From Sorghum bicolor (lineage: Eukaryota; Streptophyta; Magnoliopsida; Poales; Poaceae): a stretch of 64,000 nucleotides of DNA. Of this stretch, positions 35,152 through 47,889 are shown one piece after another. The first letter of the stretch is position 1, and each line of letters begins with the position of its first letter. The notes under the pieces were generated by a model. It did not search any database. It was given only the letters and a program-made list of their open reading frames with translations, and had not been told where the DNA came from. Made by a program: the position numbers and the translations under genes. Location: assembly GCF_000003195.3 (NCBI RefSeq), contig NC_012877.2, positions 29,754,444 to 29,818,443 on the forward strand, written 5' to 3'.

Positions 35152-36798
35152 GGCGCGAGTGAGCTCATTGACCTCCTTCTTGAGGGTCTCATTTTCATTA
35201 ATTAATGTGGCATCACAAGTGAAACCATCACTAGTAGATGAGGTAGAAGTGGAAGTGCTGCAAGAAGAGTTAGTGGAGGCAATAATAATAGGCTCAAAAA
35301 AAGATTCATTAATTAAATCACAAGTAGAGCCCTTGTCACAAGTCACAATAACTTCCTCCTTCTTAGCTTGCTCGAGGAGTAAGGAGTGAGCCTTTTCAAG
35401 CTTATAGTGAGCATTGCCAAGCTCCTCATGGTCTTCCTTTAGACTCTCATGAGATGCTTGGAGATCATCAAAGGATTGCTTAAGAGCTTTAAGCTCTTTC
35501 CGCAACTCTTTGCACTCCTTTCTTTTCATCTCAAGACATGTGTGGGCTTTCTCCAACATGTCCATGAGTTCCTCCTTTGACTCATCATCACTCCTACAAT
35601 CATCACTTTCACAATCATTATCACTTTCATCATATTGTACCTTAGTGGATTTAGCCATGAGGCATGTCAAAGGAGTGTTGAAGAGAGAAGTCTTGTTGTT
35701 GATGGCGATGCTTGCAAGTGCCTTCTTCTTGGATTTCTTATCATCATCATCACTAGAATCATCATTATCCGAAGAAGCATCACTATCCCAAGTCACCACA
35801 TAGCCACCACCCTTCTTCTTCTTTTGGAATATCATTTTCTTCTCCTTCTTTTCTTTCTTTTCCTTCTTCTCATTCTCATCATTATCACTATTATATGGAC
35901 AATTTGCTACAACATGATCCTTGCTCTTGCATTTGTAGCATCTTCTCACATATTCTTTGCTCTTATTTTGATCTCTTCTTTTTCTTGCACCATAGCCCTT
36001 CTTCTTCATAAATTTGCCAAACTTGCGCACAAAGAGAGCTAGTGCTTCATCATCAATGTCACTAGCTTCCTCATATTCACTTGATTCTTCTTTCTTTGCT
36101 TTGCCCTTGCTCTTGGATGAACTAGCCTTGAATGCTACACTTTTCTTTTTCTTGTCTTCATCCTTCTTCTCATCTTGGTCAACCCCTTCCCTTTCCTCAC
36201 GGTATGTCTCTTGTGTCATGACATCACCTAGTACTTGGTTAGGGGTAAGCTCTTTCAATCCTCCTCTTATAATAATTAATCTTAGTGTCTCAAATCTTGG
36301 AGGTAAGCACATCAAGAACCGATGGGATACATCATCATCACTTATCTTCTCACCCAAGGCCTTCAAATCATTCACAATTACTTGTAATCTATGGAACATT
36401 TCCGGAATGCTCTCATCATCCTTCATCTTGAAGCTTGTCAATTTATCTTTGAGAATATACAATTTTGCACTCTTGACCGCCGGTGTGCCCTCATATGTTT
36501 CCTCCAATCTCTTCCACACTTCACTTGCTCTATCACAATCTTTGATTTGCTCAAACACCTTTGAATCAATTGCATTATATATAGTGTTGAGAGCCATAGT
36601 GTTGCATTGCTTGTTTGCTTTATCTTGGTTGGTGAGATTGGTGGGATCAAGAATCACAAAATCACTCTCGGTCACATCCCACACTTGATCATTGATTGAA
36701 CCCAAATACATCTTCATTTTTCTCTTCCAATAATCATAGCATGTACCATCAAAGAACGGTGGTTTGGCCCCCACATGGTTGAACACAATTTGAGCCAT
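35152..36798 (-). CDS. gag: Inner element gag, truncated by the gap
   Basis: The ATG at 36798 (MAQIVFNHVGAKPPFF) lies about 60 bases from the LTR edge. A UBN2/DUF4219-type capsid domain covers about residues 10-200 (FFDGTCYDYWKRKMKMYL, then VWKRLEETYEG and a RFLMCLPPRF segment). A Lys/Glu/Asp-rich stretch follows, then one CCHC knuckle (CYKCKSKDHVVANC, about residue 285-300) and another acidic Ser/Asp-rich stretch. The C-terminal part is a heptad-rich coiled coil (KELRKELKALKQSFDDLQA). About 549 residues are open with no stop before the gap. Gag plus a long coiled coil after the knuckle suits SIRE/Maximus elements. Confidence 0.92.
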
Positions 36799-36843
36799 CT
36801 TTTGACACCGAAGGTTGTTAAGCCTTGATTAAACGGTGACCAC

Positions 36844-36856
36844 GGCTCCGATACCA
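36844..36856 (-). other. Primer binding site of the inner element
   Basis: Minus strand TGGTATCGGAGCC, two bases inside the 5' LTR. It is close to the initiator-Met tRNA 3' end complement (TGGTATCAGAGC) used by plant copia elements, with A to G at one position. Confidence 0.88.
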
Positions 36857-36858
36857 CT

Positions 36859-39081
36859 TGAAAGGTCCTAATATGGCTAGAGGGGGGGGTGAATAGCCTA
36901 TTTAAAAATTCTACAAGACACTAGAGCAAAGAATTAGTATAACAAAAGGCGTAAAGTAATTTTGCTCTAGCTCTACAAAAGTTGCAAGCCACATATTCAA
37001 AAATTCTAGTTACTATGATCACTAAGCACAAGCAACGGCTAAGTCACTACTCTCTACAACTAGTTACAACTAGCTAAAACTAGGTACTACTAGTTACAAC
37101 TAGTTTACAAGAAAGTAAAGAGATGAGTGATAATTATACCGACGTGTAGAGGATGAACCAATCACAATGTATATCAATATATTCACCGGGAGAATACCAA
37201 TCATAATATTGACACCAATATTTTTCTCCCGAGGTTCACGTGCTTGCCGGCACGCTAGTCCCCGTTGTGTCGACCAACACTTGGTGGTTCGGTGGCTAAT
37301 AGGTGTTTCACAAACCTAGCCCAACAAATAGGCGCCACAAGAACCTACCCACAAGTGAGGTAGCTCAATGACATGAGCAATTCACTAGAGTGGCTTTTGA
37401 CACTTCGCCGGGGAATAAGCCCAAGAACCCCTCAGAAATATCACCTTGATTGGGGGCGGACACAATCACCAAATCCCCTCACCAATCAACAAATCCACAA
37501 CCGTCTAGGTGACGACAATCACCAAGAGTAATAAGAAATCCACAATCACAATAATCACCTAGTGTCACAAGAAAATGCAGTTTCAAATGCACCTAGGGTT
37601 TTTCTCAATCCTCTCTCAGATGAGCACCAAGCTATGAGAGGGAGAGGAGAGGGAGGAGATGCTCACGAGATCACTGGATCAATCACGCAGGCCTCTCAAA
37701 AATCTCTCGTAGGATTAGCACTTGGGAGAGATGGGAGAGGGGAGCTCGAGTTCTCTGTTCTCTGGAAAGAAAGAAGGAAACGTTCTATTCTGTATTCGTG
37801 AGACAGAGAGAATCAGGAAGTGGAGCGCTCGGCCTAATTTACTTGGCCAGCTAGCTCTCCCACGGGCAAAACAATATAACCGTTTTCCACAACGGGCAGC
37901 AGCACAGGCATTGAGTGGCTCTCTATATTTTCTCAGCAATGGGTCCCATCAATTAAATGAGCAAGTGGCAAAGAGCTGCAACTCTGCAGTCCATGCGCAT
38001 TCACTACTGCCACTTCTCCACTTCAAATGGGACGAGCTGCACAACAGAGCAAATTAGTACCTCCTTGTACTTGAGTGGACCCCATGCTATAATTAGCATA
38101 AGTCAATGGCTGCCTCCTTTCTTCAAAGCGTGTTCACATTTGCATGCATGCATGCAAATCACCTTTCTCTTTCTCTCTCTCATTTAATATGGCAAGAGCT
38201 TCACCACATGCACGTATGGATGCATGGTCCCTGACTGCCATTCCTTCTTTCGCACGAGATGGACAGCAAGCAGCAGCTGTAAAAACTTTCAACTGGTTCC
38301 AACTAGTTCCAACTGCTTTCAGCTCTCTTTCATCTGTCTGTTGTTGGGCTGCACGCTGGATTCGACTAGTTGCAACTGCCTCCAGTTACCTGCAACCACA
38401 CTCATTTGCTTGCTGTTGAGCTGTGCAGTCATCTTAACTGATTGCAACTGGTTGCAACTGCTTTCAGCTTCTTTCAAATATATTCACTCGCTTGTTGTTT
38501 GAACTGTCCACTAGTTTTAACTGATTGCAACTGCTTCCAACTTGTTTCAGCTACTTACAAAAACTTTCAGTTTGTTTCAGCAGCTTGCAGTTCTTTGAAT
38601 TTTCAGCATCTTTTCAAGTAGCTAATTTTACTAAAATATTCCAAAATAAATTGGACATTTAAATTAGCTTTTCACAAATATTTTTTATAGACTTTCTCAT
38701 GCAGCTCACCACGTCACTAAGCGCTCGGTAAATGCAAATGAGAAACATATTTAGTGGCACTAGATAACCATTGTAATTAAAGATTTCCCCTCTTTATAGT
38801 ACGGTTATCTATCCTAAATCCACTCACACCCACTAGGTGTCTTGAGTGGCAAAACAAAATGGCCCTATTAAAAATACCTTTGCCTTGAGCCCATTTTGTT
38901 TTTCTCATTCTTCTTTTCCAAGTTGGAGCACTTGAATATCATCTTTTGATCACCTCCATCACCATGACCATCATCTAGCTCCATCACTTGGTGTGTACCA
39001 ACTTATCTTTATATTTCACTCATGACAAAGGTTAGTACACATAGGTTTCATCAATTATCCAAAACCAAACTAGGGCTTTCA
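36859..39081 (-). mobile_element. Inner element 5' LTR
   Basis: 2223 bp, the promoter-bearing copy. The minus-strand TATAAAG is at 38792-38798, giving a U3 of about 285 bp and a long R/U5. Several open frames of 74-111 codons lie inside; both LTRs share them only because they are copies. Confidence 0.93.
38792..38798 (-). promoter_or_regulatory. TATA box of the inner element
   Basis: Minus strand TATAAAG within ACTATAAAGAGGGG, conserved in both LTRs. Transcription would run leftward into gag. Confidence 0.7.
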
Positions 39082-39086
39082 GCAAC

Positions 39087-40624
39087 GCACTAGAATCACT
39101 CACTCGCTATTGATTCGCACTCTTGCAAGCACAGTTGAGTTAGAGGCTTTCCTAGCACTCCCCAAGCATGGACACTAAGTCCCAAGGGTGCTCTCTGCCA
39201 GCCAAGGCCGGCCACCACTTCTATTTATAGCCCCAAGGGCTAAACTAGCCGCTGCCCCTTCACTGGGCAAAATATGAGGGCACCGGACGCTCACAGGGAG
39301 TCACCGGACGCTCAACTCCTAGCGTCCGGTGCTCAGGCGTTAGCCACGTGTCACTAGCCATTTGAACTCGACCGTTGCTGCCAACGGCTACTGCACACGC
39401 GCGCCTGCACAGCACCACCGGACGCGTCTGGTGCACACCAGACTCGTGCATAGAGAGCTCCGCAAACTCGCAGGGTCACCGGACGCGAGCCACCGGACGC
39501 TGAGCAAGTTGCCACCGGACGCGTCCGGTGCACACCGGTCCTAAACTCAGAGAGGTCTGAAAACGCGCAGGGTCACCGGACGCGAGCCACCGGACGCACC
39601 CTGAGCGTCCGGTGCTCACCGGACTCATGCGCAGAGAGGGTCACCAAACCGCCCGCACACCGGACGCTGAGCACCGGACTCACGCCGGTGCGTCTGGTGC
39701 ACTTTGGACAGACCCGACAATACATCGGACGCTAAAGGCTAGCGTCCGGTGCCTCCACGCAGTGCGTCCGGTGAGTGTTTCTCTCCCACGACTTCTCCGA
39801 AATTCCCATCGGCGCAATATAAAATATGCTCTTAATTTTCTCAAAAGCGCCAAATCTCGCCTTGCAATCTCGGCGGGAGAGAGAGGGGAACCCAAACCCC
39901 TCTCAACCCTAGGAACTCCACCTCCTTTGTCAATGTGCCAACACCACCAAGTGTACACCTCCATGTGCAAGTGTGTTAGCATTTTCACAAACATTTTCCC
40001 AAAGGAGTTAGCCTCTCAACTCGCCACGCCACTCGATCCTAACACGTATGCAAAGTTAGACAACTCAAGTGGCACTAGATGATCGATATGCAAACAAGTT
40101 TTCCCCTCTTGATAGTACAGCCATCTATCCTAAATCCGGTCATAAACTTCTCTACGCACCTATGACCGGTGAAATGGAAAAGCCCTAGGTTATACCTTTG
40201 CCTTTTGCTTTCCATTCCATCTCCTCCAATGTTGATGCAACACATGCACCAACCAATCACCAAATGATATGATCCACTTCATATCATCACGTGACCGTAT
40301 TGGTTTATCGATCTTGACCTCACTTGCTCTTCACCGTTGCCTCAGTCCATCGGCGCCAAGTCTTGCTCAAGCTTCACCGTCACACGTGGTCCCTCGCTTC
40401 AAAGCCTCTGACTTGCCCTTCACTCTTGCAACTGGTCCATCGAGCCAAGCTTCATCTTGGTCTTCTCCACCTTGGTCACATGACTCCATGTCATGTCTCA
40501 TATGCAATGAGCTCCTCCATCATCATAGCATCACCTGTGGACTAATCTCCTATGTATCTCACATAAATACTATTAGTTCACCTAAGTTGTCACTCAATTG
40601 CCAAAACCAAACAAGGACCTTTCA
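39087..40624 (-). mobile_element. Outer element 3' LTR, proximal piece
   Basis: Continues the LTR interrupted at 29503 and ends GGACCTTTCA at 40624. It contains a minus-strand TATAAATA at 39232-39239 and a dense CACCGGACGC cluster at 39281-39773, as in the partner LTR at 47324-47889. Confidence 0.93.
39281..39773. repeat. CACCGGACGC / GCGTCCGGTG cluster in outer 3' LTR
   Basis: I count nine exact CACCGGACGC and five exact GCGTCCGGTG in about 490 bp, plus one-mismatch forms. Several face each other within a few bases (for example CACCGGACGCGTCCGGTG), forming perfect palindromes. The cluster is GC-rich in an otherwise AT-rich LTR and lies just upstream of the LTR TATA box in element orientation. 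Confidence 0.92.
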
Positions 40625-40625
40625 A

Positions 40626-40638
40626 CCTCTCCCTTTTT
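40626..40638 (-). other. Polypurine tract of the outer element
   Basis: Minus strand AAAAAGGGAGAGG next to the 3' LTR, the plus-strand primer site. Confidence 0.8.
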
Positions 40639-43600
40639 GGTAATTGATGACAACTCTACAAAGATATGGAAATTAAGCTTTTTTCAAGCTAGCACTTCAC
40701 ATAAGTGTTAATTGCTAACTTGATTTGGATTTTATGCTACTTATCCAACATTTAAGCTCTATGCCAAGATTTGGATAAGCACCACAAAGCCCTAGTAAGT
40801 GCTAAGGTGTATATAATAAACCTTTGTAGCTCGATACCATATTCGATATCAATTGAAGAATTCAATGTGCACCATCCTTAGCACCATGTGTAGCTAGACA
40901 ACAAAAACACTAGAAACCCCGTGAGATCAACATTAAAAGCAAGGGTCTAGTCTTTACTTGAAGAACACAAGTCTAGCTACCAACCTATGTATGCTAGTTA
41001 TCATATCATCAATCAAGTTCTATAACTAGCATACACCACACAAGCATGCATATTGAATTTAAAAACTTATGCAATGCAAGCAAGCACATGAATATGCACA
41101 AATCAAATGCAAACAAACAAGGTTCATGAGCTTGCTCCCCCTACTTGTGTGATTTACTTTTGTCCAAGAATTTTGATCCATCATTTTTTTAATGTTGCTC
41201 CCTTGTCCATGTCCATCTTTGATCTCTCCCCCTTGAAACATATATTTTGTTGTCCAACTTATCCCATGATCATATCTTTGTTCCAACTTCTCCCCCTTTG
41301 TCATCAATTTCCATAAAAGGTATGTGATGCCAATTAAATCACTTGATACCAATTGAAAAAGTGTGAATCTCATTGTGACAAAGGATTGCATGGGGATAGA
41401 TGGTTGAGGCTTGAATCTTGCATTTTTTATGGACATCACCATATGTGTTGGAATGACATTACTTGAATTTCTCTTGAGATACCACATAGGATCTTTGACC
41501 TTGATACCTTTTGGTGGGGCACTCCCCCTATGTCATAGCATGGGTCATTCACTTGTCAATCTTGTTGGTGAGGGAACTTTCTTTGCTTGATGATCACTTA
41601 AAGTTGAGGATCACTTGTGGAACCACCTTCTTGTATGATAGATACCATATGTATAAATGTGATATCACTTGAAATATCTTGTTCGATACCATATGGGATT
41701 CTTCTACTAATAAGGTCTTCTAGTATGGAACCACTTGTTTGCTATCTTGAACATTTGTTATCATCATGAGTACCATTTGTTGGATACCAATTGAAGAAAC
41801 ATTTGAATTTAGATACCATTTGCATTGTTGTCTTGTTCTTGTACTCTAATCATCATGAGCTTCTAATTGTTGACTTGAACTATGTTGATTTGCCTAAGCT
41901 TCCAAGTCCGGTTTGAACCAATGACAAGCTTTTTCACACCTCACATTAAGGGTTATCTTGCCAATGTTGTACTTGTCACTTGTTTACAATCCAAAATAGA
42001 TCAAGTACTTAGGTTCACTAGCGCATGAACAAACTCATATACATACCACTAGATCAACTAATCATTCAAGCAATAGTGGTAGGTTTATGAATTTAAAACT
42101 TTTCATTTGATATGCATGATCCTATTAAGCATGTACTATATGCACTAACCGCATACTAGTAAGGGATGAAATGATCATGCACATTACAATGATACCTTTG
42201 CTATGTTGGAGAAGAGGATAGTCACATAGATTCCAATTTATTTCTCCAATAGCAATGTGAAGTCGAATTAATAAGCTTGGTGAAGATCAATTATAAATGC
42301 CAATTGATAGATCAAATCTTCACCCATATGAATGGAAAACCACTTTATGATCAAGTGCACTATCTTGTTGTGGTTGGCTTGCTTCTTCTTTTGATCATTG
42401 CTTGCATGAGAGAACTACTAAGAATATCACCTGAAATAGCATGACTAGCTCTCGTTTGGGTTGTAGCTTGCTTTCTTGATCAATCCTTTTGATGGCTTCA
42501 ACTAAGCATCTTAAATGTCCTTTAGATCACCACTTCCACGTTAGCCTTCCAAGCACCACACTTGGTTTACCCACTCCTCGGGCGGCACGCCCCTCACATA
42601 GGGAGAAGTGACCTCTCTCCAAAGAACTAGTTTTGATACTTACTTGAATTGTTTTGATTGATTGATTCAAGTGACGGACTTAATGTGATGAGTAACCATG
42701 AATTCCCCCTTTTTTTAAGTCCTTTTCTTTCTACTTGTTTAAGTCCTTTTCTTTCTACCAATTTGTCATCAATACTCACTAGAACTTAAACTTTACCTTC
42801 ATATTGAGTTTGATCTTGATCTTCAATTTGAGTACTAAATGTGTACACTAAGTACATTCCACAACCAAATGCCCTTGTGCTCATTACTTGTCCTGCTTAT
42901 AGATCAATTCAAAACCAAACTTAGGTGCCTCAAACACTTGTAAACATGTTTCCAACTTGAGGACCTTTCAATTGAAGTGACTTTAGATCAATCCAATAAT
43001 TGTCACTTTTCTGGCAGATTCTGTACCCTTTAAAGAAATATCAATATCTCACAATGTACAGATCCAAATATCACGAAATTTGGTGGAGATGTGATTCACT
43101 AAGTCATCTAGCAGCTGTAAAAATCTGAGCTTCATTTGACTTCTAGATTGCTACCAGATTTCAATTCTTCCACCACAGCTACATGCTGAAAACTGCTGCA
43201 CTATAGCTGATAAGATCTACTCCAAAACCGAAGTATCCCTCATCTAATTTTCATGAGATTTTTACAGCATCTTCTATGATAAGTGCACAGCATGCATACC
43301 AAATTTCAAGCCATTCCAAATAGATTTTGTCACTCAAACTCAGACTTGATATTTGCTAGCTCAGGTTTTCAATATTTGGCAGATTTCAAGTAATTGAGCT
43401 ATACTTGTTCAAATTGAACCAAACTTGAAATCGACTTGATTGAATACTCTCATAAGACATATATCAATTCAATCCACTTATTAAAAGTCATCTCATGAAT
43501 TTATTCAACTCAAATCAATCCAAACTTCATTGCTAACCATTTAATCCGTTTAATCATCTTATAGCAAGCAACATTGCATCAATTTGATCAACTCATATGC

Positions 43601-43876
43601 ACCCAGATGAATGTGATCAACAAAGATATACCTTGGTTAGCTTATGATCATCCAATATGCAAGCTTCAACTCATGTATTTGCAAGCCATCAAATAATCCA
43701 ATAAATCACCACAACTTGAATGTGACACTTGTATATTATAGCACATTTGGACTTCACTATCTTGTCATGGCATTGGGTTTGGTTGTGCACTAGGCTTCAA
43801 TACTTAACTCAATCATATGATGAACAATTATAGGATCAATTGAATCAAGTCTCCAATGCTAATGGTACCTAAACAA
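40639..43876 (-). other. Non-coding 3.2 kb of the outer element
   Basis: AT-rich sequence with no open frame giving a recognisable protein. It includes extra purine tracts (GCTCCCCCTACTTGTGTG near 41135; CTCCCCCTTTGTCATC near 41290) and a segment shared with the inner element's 3' region (41915-41955). In an autonomous relative pol would lie between gag and this region; here I see none of the pol motifs. Confidence 0.7.
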
Positions 43877-46175
43877 TCATCCACCTTTTGATGGTACCCA
43901 AACTAGTTTGGGTCCTCTCAAGTTAGGAGAAACATACTTAGGCGATGCCCTAGTATGAATAGCGGGATGTTTTGCAATAGAAACCATAGAGGTACCATCA
44001 CCATCCTTTCTAAGCATATTATGGTTATCAATTGAAATAGGCTTAGAACTATTACCTAGGGGACATGAATGAGCCATGTGTCCCCTTTCCCGGTATAAGT
44101 AGCAACTTCTCTTTGATTGAGCCTTTTCTTCCTTGCTCATGTGTTGCTTCTCATTGCCTTGCTTCTTGAGGGTTGCTTGAGCCTTCTTCTCAAGCTTGGT
44201 AGGACACCTCGAGGCAAAGTGTCCCTCATTCTTGCACTCAAAACACATGATGTGAGCATAAGCTTTCTTCTTGTCTTGATTCTTACTCATGATCTTGGCA
44301 TCTTGGATTTGCATTGGATGCCTTGCTCTTCCACCCCTTCTTGTTTTCTTCTTCTTCTTCATCAAGTCACCGTGATGGTTGAACTTGACTTGAGCTTTGG
44401 GCTTCTTTTCTTGCTCAACATGTGGCTTAGGTTGAGGCTTTACTTGTTGCTTCACCAATTGCTTGGTTGGGCACATTGAGGTGAGATGACCCCAAGTGCG
44501 ACACTTGAAGCACTTGACATGCTTTATCCTCTCTTCTTCTTTTATCTTCTTGAGCTTCTCTTTGTTTGGGCAACCATTGGCAAGATGTCCCACTTCATGG
44601 CACCGATAGCACATGAAATGAGAAAGCTTTCCCTTTTCTTGCTTTCTTTTGCCCTTTGTCATCTTTTCTTTGAAGCCAAGGCCACACTTGTCACCATAGA
44701 TTCTTTGAGTCTTCAATATATGCTCAAAGGTGACTTTTGAATTATAGCACCTCTCTAGCTTGTTGCTCAAGTTCTTCACTTGTTCATTGAGCTTATTGTT
44801 CTCCTTCAAAAGGTTAGTCTCACAAGACATAGAAGTAGAACAAGCATCTATATCTGAAGAACATGGCACATAGTAAATCATGGCAAGAGGTGGATACATG
44901 CTTCTTGCCTACATCACAAGGGTTAGTAATAATATGTGATTGATCATTTGACCCAAGTGATGAGCTCTCACTAGTTTTAATTTCTTCATTAGAAATCTTC
45001 TTAGTGAGAAATGCATGATCTTTTACCAAGTTATCATGAGTAACACAAAGTTCCTCATGAACCAATTTTAGCTCCTCATGTGAACAAGTAGTAACATAAA
45101 GTAGATGCTTTTGTTGTTCACATATGGTCTTTAGAAATGAGTTTTCATTTTTCAATTTACTTGTTTTAGCCATCTCATTTCTTAAAGCTTTGGTGAGTCT
45201 ACATACAAGCTCAAAATTTGGATCATCACAATCAACAATCACATCTCCAATAGATACCTTGCCGTCACCGTGAGACATGGAGGAATGTGATGAAGTGGAT
45301 GAGCTTGTAGAAGCATCACTCTCATAGCCATCGTCTTCATCCTCACTTGACCATGAGGTGGAGCAATCCTCCACAACCACCATGTTGTGGTCGTGCTCAA
45401 CATCCTCACGTGCATCCACCTTTGGCACATCATCTTCTTTGGTGATCGCCCTATATTTCTCATTGAGATAACTCCAAATCTCATGAGAGGACTTTGGCCT
45501 TGTTTAGTTCCAAAATATTTTGGGTCAAATGCAAAAATTTTTGCTATTTTGCATTTTGGAAGTAAACATGTCCAAAATATTTTGGCCCTAAACTTTTTGC
45601 AAAATATCGGTCTTGTTTAGTTCCAAAATTTTTTGCAAAATGGATATGGTAGCACTTTCGTTTGTATTTGACAAATATTATCCAATAATGGAATAATTAG
45701 ACTCAAAAGATTCGTATTGCAAATTACATATAAACTATGCAATTAGTTATTTTTTTATCTATATTTAATGTTCTGCACATGTGCCGCAAGATTCGATGTG
45801 AAGGGAATCTCAAAAGTTTTGCCAAATTTTTTGGCAAGTGAACACCAAAACCAAAAGATTTTGGTGTTAGAATTTTGGTGGGAGTCTCAAGGTTTTGGGT
45901 TTTTGGCTTTTTTGCAAAATACTTCATGAACTAAACAAGGCCTTTATATCCATGATCTCACCAAATATGTTAGCTTGGTAGTCGAGATGTAGACATTTCT
46001 CTTGTGCTTGAGTTAGATTCTCTTCATCCAACACTTGAGAAAAGCCTACATCTACCATCCACCACATCTGAGGAGAAATATACTTAAAATTGCATGTCAT
46101 CCAATTTCTCCACTGTGCAAAGTGTGTGCCATAAAAAATGTGTGGACACTCAACATCTAGCCGATAAGCCGCCAT
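43877..46175 (-). pseudogene. Outer element gag-like gene with four zinc knuckles
   Basis: Reading leftward from the ATG at 46175 (MAAYRLDVECPHIFYG), a UBN2-like N-terminus (WRNWMTCNFKYISPQMW) runs to 45943. There a MITE-like insertion splits it, and the frame resumes at 45495 (HEIWSYLNEKYRAITKEDD). A Ser/Asp-rich stretch and a coiled-coil-like part follow. A frameshift near 44880 leads into a Lys-rich part with CYRCHEVGHLANGC, CFKCRTWGHLTSMC, CFECKNEGHFASRC and CYLYRERGHMAHSC. The last has Tyr for the second Cys. The frame ends ...PKLVWVPSKGG, stop at 43877. Four knuckles is unusual for copia Gag, which normally has one or two. The protein could bind RNA in particles built by a partner element, but this copy is broken. 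Confidence 0.85.
45496..45942. mobile_element. MITE-like insertion in outer gag
   Basis: Terminal inverted repeats GGCCTTGTTTAGTTC (45496) and GAACTAAACAAGGCC (ends 45942), flanked by TTT on each side. It is 447 bp, AT-rich and non-coding. A second GTCTTGTTTAGTTCC at about 45610 suggests one MITE inside another or an internal duplication. The termini resemble Tourist/Harbinger-type grass MITEs; that assignment is from memory. It interrupts gag right after IFGEIMDIK. Confidence 0.85.
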
Positions 46176-46212
46176 CCTCTCGGGTCGGTGAAGACCACAA
46201 ATGAGAGACCTA

Positions 46213-46224
46213 GCTTTGATACCA
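46213..46224 (-). other. Primer binding site of the outer element
   Basis: Minus strand TGGTATCAAAGC, two bases from the 5' LTR; one base from the canonical initiator-Met site TGGTATCAGAGC. Confidence 0.88.
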
Positions 46225-47323
46225 CTTGAAGGGTCGATATGGCGGACTAGAGGGGGGGTGAATAGTCCTTTCTAAAAATTATTACGCCGGCTAACCGAAA
46301 CAAATGCGAAATTAAAACTATCGGTCTAGCCAAGACTACGCCCCTCTATCTAAGTTCTCTATCACCTTGTAAAATATCCTAAACAAGCAAACAAGGTGCA
46401 ACCTTAGCAAGAGCTCGCCTAACCAATTCTAGGAGCAAGGTCACACAAACCTATGCCACTAGTACTTTGCAAACCGGGGAGCTTCTACACAACTAGTAAG
46501 CAAAAGCACAAAGCTCCTAAGCTCACTAGCAAAGGTCAACAACAAGGCAACCAATGCCAAATTAGAGAGCACAAAAGTACTTAGCTACACAAACTAAGCA
46601 ATGTGACTAATAAGGTTACACAAACCAAATTAGTCACGCAAGGGAACTACTTCTAGCTACACAAGCAAGAAGGTAACTAGCAAGCTACACAAGCTAACTA
46701 ATTACAAGAGCAGCTACACAAGCACAAGTATATGAAAATAAGAACAAGCTTGTGTTAGCGACTTGCAAACCAACAGGAAGAACAAAGTTGACACGATGAT
46801 TTTCTTCCGAGGTTCACTTGGTTGCCACCAAGCTACGTCCCTGTTGACACAAGCTCCAAGGTTGCTGCCGGTCCTCTTGCTAGTGGTGACCCACAAGTCA
46901 CACTCTCCCACGTGGAGTGCTTTCCACAAGCTCTAGCACTTGACCCGGCTGGACCACTTGTCGCTCTTCACGTCTCGCTCAACTAGAGTTTCTCTTCGCG
47001 ATCCCCACGGGGTGAGCACCGTACCCCTCACAATCTCTTCTCCAAAGCACCGCACAATCTCCTTGCGTGCTTCGACGGAGTCACAAGCCACCAAGCCGTC
47101 TAGGAGGTGGCAACCTCCAAGAGTAACAAGCACCACCGGCTTGCAACACGAACACCTAGTGCCACTCGATGCAATCTCTCAATGCAACGCACTAGAATCA
47201 CTCACTCGCTATTGATTCGCACTCTTGCAAGCACAAGTGAGTTAGAGGCTTTCCTAGCACTCCCCAAGCATGGACACTAAGTCCCAAGGGTGCTCTCTAC
47301 CAGCCAAGGTCGGCCACCACTTC

Positions 47324-47331
47324 TATTTATA
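47324..47331 (-). promoter_or_regulatory. TATA box of the outer element 5' LTR
   Basis: Minus strand TATAAATA in GGGGCTATAAATAGAAGTGG, a strong plant TATA context, conserved in the other LTR at 39232-39239. Confidence 0.8.
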
Positions 47332-47403
47332 GCCCCAAGGGCTAAACTAGCTGTTGCCCCTTCACTGGGCAAAACACGAGGGCACCAGACGCTCACAGGG
47401 AGC

Positions 47404-47889
47404 CACCGGACGCTCAACTCCTAGCGTCCGGTGCTCAAGCGTCAGCCATGTGTCACTAGCCGTTTCAACTCGACCATTGCTGCCAACGGCTACTACGCAC
47501 GTGCGCCTGCACAGCACCACCGGACGCTCTGCTGCGTCACACCGGACGCGTCCGTTGCACACCGGACTCGTGCGCAGAGAGCTCCGCAAACTCGTAGGGT
47601 CACCGGACGCGAGTCACCGGACGCAAGCCACCGGACGCTGAGCAAGTTGCCACCGGACGCGTCCGGTGCACACCGGTCCTAAACTTAGAGAGGTCTGAAA
47701 ACGCGCAGGGTCACCGGACGCGAGCCACCGGACGCACCCTCAGCGTCCGGTGCTCACCGGACTCATGCGCAGAGAGGGTCACCAAACCGCCCGCACACCG
47801 GACGCTGAGCACCGGACTCACTCCGGTGCGTCCGGTGCACTCTGGACAGACCCGACAATACATCGGACGCTAAAGGCCAGCGTCCGGTG
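47404..47889. repeat. CACCGGACGC / GCGTCCGGTG cluster in outer 5' LTR
   Basis: Partner of 39281-39773. Same motif density, with small local differences: an extra GAGTCACCGGACGCAAGC unit near 47600, and loss of one GCGTCCGGTG copy near 47905. Confidence 0.9.

Larger units (their letters stand above)
29504..39081 (-). mobile_element. Inner Ty1/copia (SIRE/Maximus-like) element
   Basis: A 9,578-bp insertion in the outer LTR, flanked by GCAAC (29499-29503 and 39082-39086). LTRs are 29504-31744 and 36859-39081, beginning TGAAAGGTCC and ending GGGCTTTCA. Gag and pol read leftward, so the right LTR is the 5' one. The domain order in pol (GAG-pre-integrase, integrase, RT) is copia. The LTRs differ at about 30 sites plus a 10-bp and a roughly 28-bp indel by eye. 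RNase H is missing, pol has stops, and a scaffold gap covers the gag-pol junction, so its autonomy is lost or unknown. Confidence 0.95.

Noticed and set aside
36014..36688. Plus-strand 224-codon frame opposite the inner gag
   Set aside because: Ser/Leu-rich shadow of a well supported gag domain; no family match recognised.
40269..40643. A 124-codon frame inside the outer 3' LTR as a host gene
   Set aside because: It lies in the LTR and crosses the LTR end; the partner LTR interrupts it. No domain recognised.
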